DNA from: an uncultured Aquimarina sp.
GTDB taxonomy: Bacteria; Bacteroidota; Bacteroidia; Flavobacteriales; Flavobacteriaceae
Length of the DNA: 64,000 nucleotides
Assembly: GCF_947492965.1 (NCBI RefSeq)
Contig: NZ_CANLOZ010000003.1
Location: forward strand, 372,001 to 436,000
Reading direction: 5' to 3'
The notes under the pieces were generated by a model. That model had not been told where the DNA came from. It saw only the letters and a program-made list of their open reading frames with translations, and did not search any database. Made by a program: the position numbers and the translations under genes. Below are positions 27,988 to 38,325 of this stretch, piece after piece (position 1 is the stretch's first letter; the number at the start of each line of letters is the position of its first letter).

Positions 27988-29586
27988 CTATAAGTATTTA
28001 TAGGCTTGTGTGGTCAAGAATTCTTCAAATCTCTCATCAGTTACTAGTTTATAGAAAATCTGAACTGCATTTTGATAATTTTTACCATTAAAAAGATCCG
28101 TTCCAGCTTGTTTCTCCACAGTTTTTAGCTCATCTTCAAAAAGCATATGGAACATGTTGGAGTTCAATCGTAAACCATTGTCTAGTTTCACCTCATTTTT
28201 AAGCCATTGCCAAATCTGCGTTCTACTGATTTCTGCTGTTGCAGCATCTTCCATTAAGTCGTACAATGCCACAGCACCATTTCCTCCTAACCAGGTAGCG
28301 ATATAATGAATACCAACATTGATATTTTCTCGAATTCCTCTCTCGGTGATCGTTCCCTGTGGGATTTCTAAAAGATCCTCTTCGGTAACAACTACATCAT
28401 TTCTTTTTACATCTAACTGATTAGCTTCTGGCATATGCATATCAAAAACTTGCATAGCTAAAGGAACTAGTCCAGGATGTGCTACCCAAGTTCCGTCATG
28501 CCCATTCTTTACTTCACGTTCTTTATCTGCTTTCACTTTTGCAAAAGCCTGATTGTTTCGCTCTTCGTCATTTTTGATCGGAATTTGAGCCGCCATACCG
28601 CCAATGGCTAGTATATTTCTTTTGTGACACCTTTGGATCACTCTTTTGCTATATGCATCCATGAATGGACTGGTCATCGTAACCTGAGCTCTATCTGGAA
28701 CTACAAAATCTTTATGATTTCTCAGTTTTTTGATATAACTGAATATATAATCCCATCTACCACAGTTAAGTCCTACGATATGCTCTTTTAAAGCATAAAT
28801 AATTTCATCTAATTGAAAACTTGCTGTAATCGTTTCTACTAATACAGTTACTTTAATCGTAGCATGCTCTAATCCTAAGTATTCTTCTGTGAAATCAATT
28901 ACATCATTCCACCAAATTGCTTCTGTAAAATGCTCCAATTTTGGAATGTAATAGTAAGGCGCAGTACCATTTTCTTTTAATCGCTCATTATTATGAAATA
29001 CATAAAGAGCAAAGTCGAATATAGAAGCACTAATTTCTTTACCTTCAATTAATAAGTGTTTTTCATTAAGGTGTAAACCTCGTGGACGTACAATTAAGGT
29101 AGCAACTTCTTCATTAAGTTGATAGGTTTTGTCTTTTTTTGGATTGTAAAACGAAATAGTTTTGTTGACGGCGTCCTTCAGGTTTTTTTGACCTTGTAAG
29201 CAGTTTTCCCATAATGGCGCATTACTGTCTTCAAAATCTGCCATAAATGTTTTGGCACCTGAGTTTAAAGCGTTGATGACCATTTTTCTGTCCACCGGAC
29301 CGGTAATTTCTACCCTACGATCCTGAAGATCGGCTGGAATAGGAGCGGCGCACCACTCGCTATTACGGATCTCTTTCGTGTTTTCCGGAAAAGCTGGATA
29401 AGTTTCTAAATCAAACAACTGCTGTTGCTGTTCTCTGTTTCTTAAAAGTTCTAATCGTCTTTCGTCAAAACGATTATGCAAAGCCTCTAAAAAAGTTAAA
29501 GCACCATCCGTTAGAATTTCTGGATGATAATTTTTCACCTCTTTCGTAAAGCTAATTTTCTGACTTAGGTTTGTTTGAGTTTCCAT
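27988..29586 (-). CDS. aceB: Malate synthase A
   Basis: EITGPVDRKMVINALNSGAKTFMADFEDSNAPLW, GLNCGRWDYIFSYIKKL, HDGTWVAHPGLVPLA, GGNGAVALYDLMEDAATAEISRTQIWQW. ORF is open to 29685; METQTNLSQ (29586) is the likely start. Confidence 0.93.
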   Translation of the reverse strand: METQTNLSQKISFTKEVKNYHPEILTDGALTFLEALHNRFDERRLELLRNREQQQQLFDLETYPAFPENTKEIRNSEWCAAPIPADLQDRRVEITGPVDRKMVINALNSGAKTFMADFEDSNAPLWENCLQGQKNLKDAVNKTISFYNPKKDKTYQLNEEVATLIVRPRGLHLNEKHLLIEGKEISASIFDFALYVFHNNERLKENGTAPYYYIPKLEHFTEAIWWNDVIDFTEEYLGLEHATIKVTVLVETITASFQLDEIIYALKEHIVGLNCGRWDYIFSYIKKLRNHKDFVVPDRAQVTMTSPFMDAYSKRVIQRCHKRNILAIGGMAAQIPIKNDEERNNQAFAKVKADKEREVKNGHDGTWVAHPGLVPLAMQVFDMHMPEANQLDVKRNDVVVTEEDLLEIPQGTITERGIRENINVGIHYIATWLGGNGAVALYDLMEDAATAEISRTQIWQWLKNEVKLDNGLRLNSNMFHMLFEDELKTVEKQAGTDLFNGKNYQNAVQIFYKLVTDERFEEFLTTQAYKYL

Positions 29587-29636
29587 AACTATATCGTTTG
29601 AGTGAACAATATTAAAAAAAAGTTTTTGATAAAACA

Positions 29637-29650
29637 AGCGAACGTTCGCT
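29637..29650. promoter_or_regulatory. Perfect 14-bp palindrome AGCGAACGTTCGCT in the divergent aceB/regulator intergenic region
   Basis: Sequence equals its own reverse complement; lies between the divergent genes. Confidence 0.55.
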
Positions 29651-29669
29651 AAATGTGAATTTTTTGTTT

Positions 29670-29700
29670 TTGAAAATTTTCGCAAAAATCCCTACTTTTG
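29670..29700 (+). promoter_or_regulatory. Predicted promoter for the XRE/ScfR-type regulator
   Basis: TTG (29670-29672) - N20 - TACTTTTG (29693-29700), only 5 nt before ATG at 29706. Confidence 0.5.
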
Positions 29701-29705
29701 GTTTT

Positions 29706-31187
29706 ATGGCAATAGCAGAAGAATATATCAGACTTATTTTTGGTCTGAAAATCAAGCAGATACGAACAGATAAGGATTTATCACTTTTTGGTTTATCTAA
29801 ATTAAGTGGATTGTCTAAATCGTATTTAAATGAAATAGAAAAAGGAAAAAAATATCCGAAAACGGATAAAATTATAAAACTAGCTGAAACTTTAGAGGTG
29901 CCTTATGATAGTTTGGTTTCTCTAAAGTTGGATAAAAATCTTGCGCCGATTGGAGAGATTTTGCAATCCGGAATTTTGGATGAAATACCACTTGAATTAT
30001 TTGGCATTCAGCAAAGTGATCTTATTGATATCATTGCAAATGCACCTTCTAAAGTAAATGCTTTTATCAGTACTATTATAGAAATAGCGCAGCATTATAA
30101 TATGAGTAGAGAGGGGTTTTATCTAGCTTCTTTACGATCTTATCAAGAAGCGCATAATAACTTTTTCAAGGATCTAGAAGATACAGCAGTGCGTTTTGCA
30201 AATTCATATCAGTTGGATTTATCTGGTAACATTGGTGCTGCAGAATTGGAAGAAATCCTGATAGAAGAATATGGATATACCATAAATACAAAAGGAATAC
30301 CGAAACAGGAAGAACTGGATAATTTGAGATCAGTGTTTGTTCCTACAACAAAAACATTGTTATTATCAGATAGAGTGGATGAGCCTCAAAAAACGTTTAT
30401 CTATGCAAAAGAATTGGGGTATCAGTATATGAATATTACCGAAAGGCCTTACACTTTCTCATGGATTCGTTATGATAATTTCGAAGAGGTGTTACATAAT
30501 TTCTATGCGTCCTATTTTGCTGGAGCACTTATTATTCCGAGAAACCACCTCAAAGATCATCTCAAGGAATTGTTTAGCGGAAAGAAATTTTCTGAAGATG
30601 CATTTCATAAGATAATGAAGTTGTATAATGCTTCACCAGAATCGTTTTATCAGCGTTTAACCAATGTCTTGCCAAAGGATTTTGGAATGCAAAATGTGTT
30701 CTTTTTAAGATTTACACATAAGAAAGGAATTGAACGATTTAATTTGGTAAAAGAATTGCATATTACCCATCAACAACAGCCACATGCTAATGAGATCAAT
30801 GAGCATTATTGTAGAAGGTGGATGGCAATTAAAACTTTGCAGAGGACTGCTAATAATGATCTGCCATATTCATTTGATATACAGATATCAGATTATGCAG
30901 ATACGGATCAGCAATATTTAGTGTTTACTTCGGCAACCAAAGATCCATTTAGAAAAGACTACTACCGTAGTATAGGAATAGGTTTTCTAATCTCTAATGC
31001 CTTAGAAAAGAAGATCAGCTTTGTAAACGATTCTAAAATACCAAAAGTAAAGGTAGGTGTTACCTGCGAATCGTGTTCTATTGCAGATTGCGAAGTAAGA
31101 AAAGCACCTCCAAAACGTTTGTTGTCGAAAGAAAGGTTTAGAAGAACTTCTCAGTTAGTAGCGGATATAGTTAAAGAGTATTCTTAA
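29706..31187 (+). CDS. XRE-family regulator with degenerate ImmA/IrrE and C-terminal ScfR-like domain (RamB-like)
   Basis: HTH LKIKQIRTDKDLSLFGLSKLSGLSKSYLNEIEKGKKYPKTDKI; KTFIYAKELGYQYM region; C-terminal GVTCESCSIADCEVRKAPP cysteine cluster; divergent from malate synthase. ORF track begins at 29655. Confidence 0.82.
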   Translation: MAIAEEYIRLIFGLKIKQIRTDKDLSLFGLSKLSGLSKSYLNEIEKGKKYPKTDKIIKLAETLEVPYDSLVSLKLDKNLAPIGEILQSGILDEIPLELFGIQQSDLIDIIANAPSKVNAFISTIIEIAQHYNMSREGFYLASLRSYQEAHNNFFKDLEDTAVRFANSYQLDLSGNIGAAELEEILIEEYGYTINTKGIPKQEELDNLRSVFVPTTKTLLLSDRVDEPQKTFIYAKELGYQYMNITERPYTFSWIRYDNFEEVLHNFYASYFAGALIIPRNHLKDHLKELFSGKKFSEDAFHKIMKLYNASPESFYQRLTNVLPKDFGMQNVFFLRFTHKKGIERFNLVKELHITHQQQPHANEINEHYCRRWMAIKTLQRTANNDLPYSFDIQISDYADTDQQYLVFTSATKDPFRKDYYRSIGIGFLISNALEKKISFVNDSKIPKVKVGVTCESCSIADCEVRKAPPKRLLSKERFRRTSQLVADIVKEYS

Positions 31188-31205
31188 TCTTATCAACTAC
31201 AAAAC

Positions 31206-32072
31206 ATGAATAATACCTTTTTTGTAGAACACGAAAAACAAGGTAAATACATACAACTATCCAATACGAATGCTTTTGTTTTTGATAAAGGAGAAGGAGT
31301 TCCTATTGTTTTCTTTCATGGTGTTCCTGCATCATCATTTTTGTATAGAAAAATTATCGATACGATTGCTAATCATGGAGTGAGAGGTGTTTCTTTTGAC
31401 TTGTTAGGAATGGGATTGTCTGATAGACCATTGGATTATGATTATAGTTGGACAGGTCTTGGGAATTGGTCGGTAGAGGTTATAGAAAAATTAAAATTAA
31501 AGAAATTTCATGTAGTACTTCATGATATTGGTGGTCCTGTGGGGAGTGAAGTGATTTCTAAAATGCAAGATCGAATTTTATCAGTAACCATTTTAAATAC
31601 ACTTTTGGTAAACTTACCTCAATTTAGGAAACCTTTCCCGATGGGATTTTTTCCGATACCAGGAGTTGGGGAGTTATTTATTGCAACTACAACACCCTTT
31701 TTATTACAAAAGCTAATGCATCTTAGAGGAATTTATAGAAAAGAAGCTTTTGGGATTGAAGTGGCTAAAGCATACCTTCAGTTTTTAAAAGGGAAAGATA
31801 AAGCCAGGTCTTTTTTAAAAATAATGAGAAGTTTTGAGCCTACAGCTGCCAAAGAAAATCTTTATATCTCATCCTTAAAAAATCTGAACGTTCCTAAACA
31901 ATTAATTTGGGGTATGAATGATAAAGGACTTACCTATGAAAAGTATGGTGTTCCGATTAAAAAAGCTTTAGAAATTGAAAAAATAACAAAAACAGAGGGA
32001 TCTCATTTTTTACAAGAAGACTTTTCAGAAATAATAGCAGCTAAACTGTTAGAGTTGGTACAGCAAGCATAG
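31206..32072 (+). CDS. Alpha/beta hydrolase (haloalkane dehalogenase-like)
   Basis: VPIVFFHGVPASSFLYRKII, VLHDIGGPVGSEV nucleophile elbow region, QLIWGMNDKGLTYEKYG, EGSHFLQEDFSEII. Confidence 0.8.
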   Translation: MNNTFFVEHEKQGKYIQLSNTNAFVFDKGEGVPIVFFHGVPASSFLYRKIIDTIANHGVRGVSFDLLGMGLSDRPLDYDYSWTGLGNWSVEVIEKLKLKKFHVVLHDIGGPVGSEVISKMQDRILSVTILNTLLVNLPQFRKPFPMGFFPIPGVGELFIATTTPFLLQKLMHLRGIYRKEAFGIEVAKAYLQFLKGKDKARSFLKIMRSFEPTAAKENLYISSLKNLNVPKQLIWGMNDKGLTYEKYGVPIKKALEIEKITKTEGSHFLQEDFSEIIAAKLLELVQQA

Positions 32073-32082
32073 TTATACATAC

Positions 32083-32856
32083 TTATTTTATAAAAGTAGT
32101 ACTTAATTTATCCAAATATTGAGTTGTAGTTTCTTTAAGGTAGATACCCATGGCAATAGCAGCTTTGTCTAATAAATTTATTTTAAAGAATGTATAATCA
32201 AAATGATGGGATGTTCCACTCGTTAAATCCTGACGTTTTTGCGATAATATTTCGCATTCAGACCTTGAAATATTATTAACTCCTCCTACATCGATATAAT
32301 TTCGTAGTCTTTTTTCTGTAGTGATTAAAGCATCTTCTAGAATTGACAAGCTCGTAGCGGCATCAGCAAGGATCTTTCGCTGGATGTTTATCTGATCGAT
32401 AGCAATCTCTTTATCAGATTGTATTTGTTTGTCAGTTTTTTCTACCGAATAATAATCTTTATCGATATCTCTGTTAAACTGTTTAATGGTTTCTAAGTGA
32501 ATCATTGCTAGTACTCGCATCTCAACGATTACTGCTTCAAATTTTGATTGAAGCATACTGTAGTATTTACGTTCCCTAGCAAGGCTTCCTTGGTCATGCG
32601 GATCTTTGGCAACTAAGAAAAAATCCAATACTCCTTTCTCAACTTCATGGTCAATAGCTCTGGTTTTGGTAAGCAATTGTGAAAAAGGTTCTGCTTTTAA
32701 ATTGAATCTTTTGGTTAATGCCAAAATTTCATCCAGAGATTCTGTGGTGGATGCCTGAAACCTGTCATCGTCTATAGGAGAAGGTTGAGGTTTTGTGGGT
32801 TTAGGTTTGTTGTCCTTTCCGTCTTCTTCAAACAAATCATCATATAAGCTCGACAT
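32083..32856 (-). CDS. Conserved hypothetical protein, charged/coiled-coil
   Basis: 257 aa uninterrupted ORF with typical codon usage; acidic/proline N-terminus followed by helical region; no domain recognised. Confidence 0.65.
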   Translation of the reverse strand: MSSLYDDLFEEDGKDNKPKPTKPQPSPIDDDRFQASTTESLDEILALTKRFNLKAEPFSQLLTKTRAIDHEVEKGVLDFFLVAKDPHDQGSLARERKYYSMLQSKFEAVIVEMRVLAMIHLETIKQFNRDIDKDYYSVEKTDKQIQSDKEIAIDQINIQRKILADAATSLSILEDALITTEKRLRNYIDVGGVNNISRSECEILSQKRQDLTSGTSHHFDYTFFKINLLDKAAIAMGIYLKETTTQYLDKLSTTFIK

Positions 32857-32921
32857 AGAATATTGAAAGTTACTATTGGTTAATTTCTGTTCTAATATTC
32901 AAAGATACTGTTTTATAAAAA

Positions 32922-32957
32922 CAATCCCTGTTTCAAAAACTTTTGAAACAGGGATTG
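32922..32957. terminator. Strong bidirectional rho-independent terminator downstream of groEL
   Basis: CAATCCCTGTTTCAAAA (32922-32938) - AC - TTTTGAAACAGGGATTG (32941-32957), perfect 17-bp stem with flanking A/T tracts. Confidence 0.85.
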
Positions 32958-33023
32958 TATATTTTTTAGTGAATGGTAGATGCTACCAAAATCACTAAAT
33001 TATTTTTGATTTCGTCTTGCGAT

Positions 33024-34667
<1,644 letters not shown>

Positions 34668-34744
34668 TTAATTTTTAAACTTCATCCTATCACTATTTTT
34701 AGATAGGAAATATTGAAATTTTGAGTTGTGTTTTGATTGAATTA

Positions 34745-35020
34745 TTAAACGATTGCTAGGATATCATCCTCACGCATAATTAAATAGTCTTTACCATCTA
34801 ATTTTAATTCAGTGCCAGAATACTTTCCGTAAAGTACAGTATCACCAACTTTTACAGTCATTTCGTGATCTTTTTTACCGCTACCTACAGCAGCTACTTT
34901 ACCTTTTTGTTGTTTTTCTTGTGCTGAATCAGGGATGTATAATCCTGATGCCGTTTGCGTTTCCGCTGGAAGTGGCTCAATTACCACACGATCTGAAAGA
35001 GGTTTAATATTTACTCCCAT
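34745..35020 (-). CDS. groES: Co-chaperonin GroES
   Basis: 91 aa; [44 protein letters not shown]. Confidence 0.98.
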   Translation of the reverse strand: MGVNIKPLSDRVVIEPLPAETQTASGLYIPDSAQEKQQKGKVAAVGSGKKDHEMTVKVGDTVLYGKYSGTELKLDGKDYLIMREDDILAIV

Positions 35021-35114
35021 TATGATTAGTTTTGTATTTTAAAATTTAAACGAATTATTCGATGCTGTGTAATTCAGAAATTATGCCAGCTACTTGATAC
35101 TGACAAATTGAAAT

Positions 35115-35150
35115 AAAAAATGCCGACTGTATGACAAGTCGGCATTTTTT
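35115..35150. terminator. Rho-independent terminator between secG and groES
   Basis: AAAAAATGCCGACT - GTATGACA - AGTCGGCATTTTTT. Confidence 0.8.
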
Positions 35151-35168
35151 ATAGTTGGATTAACCTTA

Positions 35169-35501
35169 TTATTCTTCAGGTGTGTCATCTATAACAGGTG
35201 TGTCAGGTGTATCCTGAATTACCTCTACATCGTTAGTATCAACAGTTGGATCCTGACCAGCATCACCACCCATTAAGTCTACGTTAGATAAAAGAATAAG
35301 TGCTAACAATAAAGTAGCTAAAGCCCATGTACTTTTGTCTAAGAAATCTGTGGTTTTCTTTACTCCACCTAACTGCTGAGTTCCACCTCCACCAAAAGAA
35401 GAAGAAAGACCTCCTCCTTTAGGATTTTGTACCATAATTACTACCACCAATAAAAAAGAAACGATGATGATAAGTATTAAAAATATTGAAAACGTTGTCA
35501 T
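35169..35501 (-). CDS. secG: Preprotein translocase subunit SecG
   Basis: LLVVVIMVQNPKGGGLSSSFGGGGTQQLGGVKKTTDFLDKSTWALATLLL. Confidence 0.93.
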   Translation of the reverse strand: MTTFSIFLILIIIVSFLLVVVIMVQNPKGGGLSSSFGGGGTQQLGGVKKTTDFLDKSTWALATLLLALILLSNVDLMGGDAGQDPTVDTNDVEVIQDTPDTPVIDDTPEE

Positions 35502-35510
35502 TATATATTG

Positions 35511-36458
35511 TTATTTATTTTCTTGTAATTTTTTGATTGCTCGAATTTGGTCTGCAAAGAAACCACTTTTTTCGGGATTTTTCAAAATTAATATTTTGTA
35601 GGCCTGAATTGCCTTTTTGTACTTTTTCTGAGCTAAATAAACACGTGCCAAAGTTTCTGTCATTAACTCGTCTGGAGCAACCATATGTTCATTTGCTAAA
35701 TTGCGTGATGGGGCATTCTTTTCTGCTGGTTTTATTTTAGGATTGTTAGCTATAAATTCATCGATCAAATGGAATTTATGGTCCTGTTTATTTGGCTTTT
35801 CATTTTCAGTTTGCTGATCCTGATCCTTGGGGTTTATAGTCGAATCAGTTTCTCGATCTATAGGTAGTGCCGATGTTAGTTTCAACCATTCCGCAAACGA
35901 ATGAGATTCTTTTTTGTTGAAATCGAGAGGTTTGTGGATTTCTAATGCCGTTTCAGCAGCACTTTTTTCTTCTTCAGACACTTCATCAATTTCATTTTTT
36001 TCTGATTGCTCTATGATCGTTTCAATAATGGTAATATTGTTGTCAATCGTCGTGTCTTTTGATGAAAACAAGGAAGGGTCTAAAACTTCTTCTGCTTCTT
36101 CAATATTCATATCAACAGCGTCATCCATAGACATTCTTGAAAGTGCCTTGATTTCCTGAGGATCTACTACATCTATTTCGTTTTTACTTTTCTTTTCTAC
36201 CGTTTTTTGGATGTTAGTGTCAAAAAGCTCAGAAGTAATGAAATCAAATAATACCGCTCTGTCAGTGGTGTAAGCTGCAGTGGTCTTTAATTCCTGATTA
36301 TATCTAAAATCTTCGTTTTCTTTTAATCCTTTAAGTAACAAGGCTCTTACAGGTTGAAAATATGGAAACTGCTGAATAATTTTTTCCAGATTCTCTGTGT
36401 GTTCTTTAGTGATTAAAGAAGGGTTTTGAAACAAGTATGTAAGCTCTTTAGTGTTCAA
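35511..36458 (-). CDS. Conserved hypothetical, TPR-like C-terminus
   Basis: 315 aa; C-terminal LARVYLAQKKYKKAIQAYKILILKNPEKSGFFADQIRAIKKL resembles a TPR unit. Confidence 0.7.
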   Translation of the reverse strand: MNTKELTYLFQNPSLITKEHTENLEKIIQQFPYFQPVRALLLKGLKENEDFRYNQELKTTAAYTTDRAVLFDFITSELFDTNIQKTVEKKSKNEIDVVDPQEIKALSRMSMDDAVDMNIEEAEEVLDPSLFSSKDTTIDNNITIIETIIEQSEKNEIDEVSEEEKSAAETALEIHKPLDFNKKESHSFAEWLKLTSALPIDRETDSTINPKDQDQQTENEKPNKQDHKFHLIDEFIANNPKIKPAEKNAPSRNLANEHMVAPDELMTETLARVYLAQKKYKKAIQAYKILILKNPEKSGFFADQIRAIKKLQENK

Positions 36459-36476
36459 AAATGAGGATTTACAAAG

Positions 36477-36980
36477 TTACCATTTGGCTAAAGTAGCATT
36501 AAGAATATCTTGAGTAATTCGTTCATAAATTACCTGAATAGCCTCCTCTCTAACCGCTGTCTCTGCTTGAGTCGCAGGATAGTCAAAAAAGAAAGAAAAA
36601 CGTTGCTCCAAATCTTCTTTGGGATTTTTGGTATCATAGAAACGAACATTCACTGCAATTGTTAGTCTGTTCTGCGCTGCAGTATTGGCAGAAGTAGCAT
36701 TGGTAGGTGCTACATAATACTGCACAATTTCTCCTTCGTAAGCAATATCTCCATTGGATGTTACTAGATCTAAATTGGTTTGGTTAAGAATTAGATCTTG
36801 TAATTGATTCGTAAAAGTTTGATCAATACCTGGAATAATAATGGAAGCTTGATTTTGAAAAAAATCTACTTGGAAAGAAGTTGCGGTAGTATTGATTCCA
36901 CTAAAAGAGTAAGCTCCACATCCTTGAATAATAAAGATTCCAACGAGTGTTATGATTGTGTATTTGATTTTTTGTATCAC
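36477..36980 (-). CDS. lptE: LptE-family LPS assembly lipoprotein
   Basis: Lipobox IQGCGAYSFSGI; small lipoprotein in the expected flavobacterial position between the sigma-54 regulator and secG. Confidence 0.75.
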   Translation of the reverse strand: MIQKIKYTIITLVGIFIIQGCGAYSFSGINTTATSFQVDFFQNQASIIIPGIDQTFTNQLQDLILNQTNLDLVTSNGDIAYEGEIVQYYVAPTNATSANTAAQNRLTIAVNVRFYDTKNPKEDLEQRFSFFFDYPATQAETAVREEAIQVIYERITQDILNATLAKW

Positions 36981-37024
36981 AAGGTATGTTGTTTTAATAA
37001 TTTACGAATTCCAAATATTTTAAT

Positions 37025-38293
37025 TTAGAGGTCATATTGTTTGATCTTTCTATATAATGTTCTTTCGCTAATTCCTAGTTCTTCGGCAGCCGCTTTTCGT
37101 TTTCCACGATGGCGTTCTAGCGATTTTTTAATGAGTTCTAGCTCTTTATCATGTAACGAAAGGGTTTCTTCTTCTTCAATTTCTTCAGCAAAATGATATT
37201 TGTCTTCTTCCTTTATAGATGATGTTTCAGCAGGTGTTATTTGTAACACTTCTGTAGTATGTTCTGTTATTGGTTCTTCAAAAGGTATTTCGGTTTCTGC
37301 TTTGTCATCTCTATAGATTTTTCTAATAAGTCCTTCATGCTCCTTTTGTACTTGTTGTGAATTCCCGCTTTGCATTAATTCCATAGTCAACTTTTTGAGA
37401 TCATTAAGATCATTTTTCATATCAAAAAGCACTTTGTACAAAATTTCTCTTTCATTGCTAAAATCACTTTCTTTCTTGCTGGAAGAAACAATAGCTGGCA
37501 AATTACTTCCGATGTCAGGCAAATATCCTCGTAATGTATTGGCAGATATCGTTCTGTTTTGTTCAAGGACTGATATTTGCTCCGCAATGTTGCGTAATTG
37601 CCTAATATTACCACTCCAATGATACTTTTCTAGAAGCTGTACAGCAGCTTCTTCTAATCGTATGGTTGGCATTTTATATTTAGTGGCAAAATCAGAAGCA
37701 AATTTTCTAAATAGTAAATGAATGTCGTTTTCACGATCTCGCAAAGGGGGAAGTAGAATTTCAACAGTACTTAAACGATAGTATAAATCTTCACGAAATT
37801 TTTCCTTCTTGATCGCTTCGAACATGTTTACATTGGTGGCTGCAACGATACGAACATCCGTTTTTTGTACTTTAGAAGAACCTACTTTGATAAACTCTCC
37901 ATTTTCTAAAACTCTAAGTAATCTAACCTGAGTAGTTAGTGGTAATTCTCCAACTTCATCCAAAAAAATAGTTCCTCCATCAGCAACTTCAAAATAACCA
38001 CTTCTAGTAGAGGTTGCTCCTGTGAAAGCTCCTTTTTCATGACCAAACAATTCACTGTCGATAGTTCCTTCTGGAATAGCTCCACAGTTTACGGCTATAT
38101 ATTTACCGTGTTTTCTATGAGATAAGGAATGTATAATTTTAGGAATACTTTCTTTTCCAACACCACTTTCTCCGGTAACTAAAACCGAAATATCCGTAGG
38201 AGCTACCTGAATAGCTTTTTCTATAGATCGATTTAGTTTAGGATCATTTCCTATGATTCCGAATCGTTGTTTTGTGGCTTGAACTGATTCCAT
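37025..38293 (-). CDS. Sigma-54-interacting transcriptional regulator, no receiver domain visible
   Basis: GESGVGKE Walker A, ELFGHEKGAFTGATSTRSGYFEVADGGTIFLDEVGEL, C-terminal Fis-type HTH RKAAAEELGISERTLYRKIKQY. Confidence 0.92.
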   Translation of the reverse strand: MESVQATKQRFGIIGNDPKLNRSIEKAIQVAPTDISVLVTGESGVGKESIPKIIHSLSHRKHGKYIAVNCGAIPEGTIDSELFGHEKGAFTGATSTRSGYFEVADGGTIFLDEVGELPLTTQVRLLRVLENGEFIKVGSSKVQKTDVRIVAATNVNMFEAIKKEKFREDLYYRLSTVEILLPPLRDRENDIHLLFRKFASDFATKYKMPTIRLEEAAVQLLEKYHWSGNIRQLRNIAEQISVLEQNRTISANTLRGYLPDIGSNLPAIVSSSKKESDFSNEREILYKVLFDMKNDLNDLKKLTMELMQSGNSQQVQKEHEGLIRKIYRDDKAETEIPFEEPITEHTTEVLQITPAETSSIKEEDKYHFAEEIEEEETLSLHDKELELIKKSLERHRGKRKAAAEELGISERTLYRKIKQYDL

Positions 38294-38325
38294 TAATACA
38301 ATTATATTAGTTGGTTGTTGTTTAT

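Noticed and set aside
34685-34708. TCCTATC...GATAGGA 7-bp inverted repeat between groES and groEL
   Set aside because: Short stem with a 10-nt loop and no T-tract; not convincing as a terminator or as a CIRCE element.
37417-37614. Second minus-strand ORF overlapping the sigma-54 regulator
   Set aside because: Out-of-frame overlap on the same strand with no start-site or homology support.
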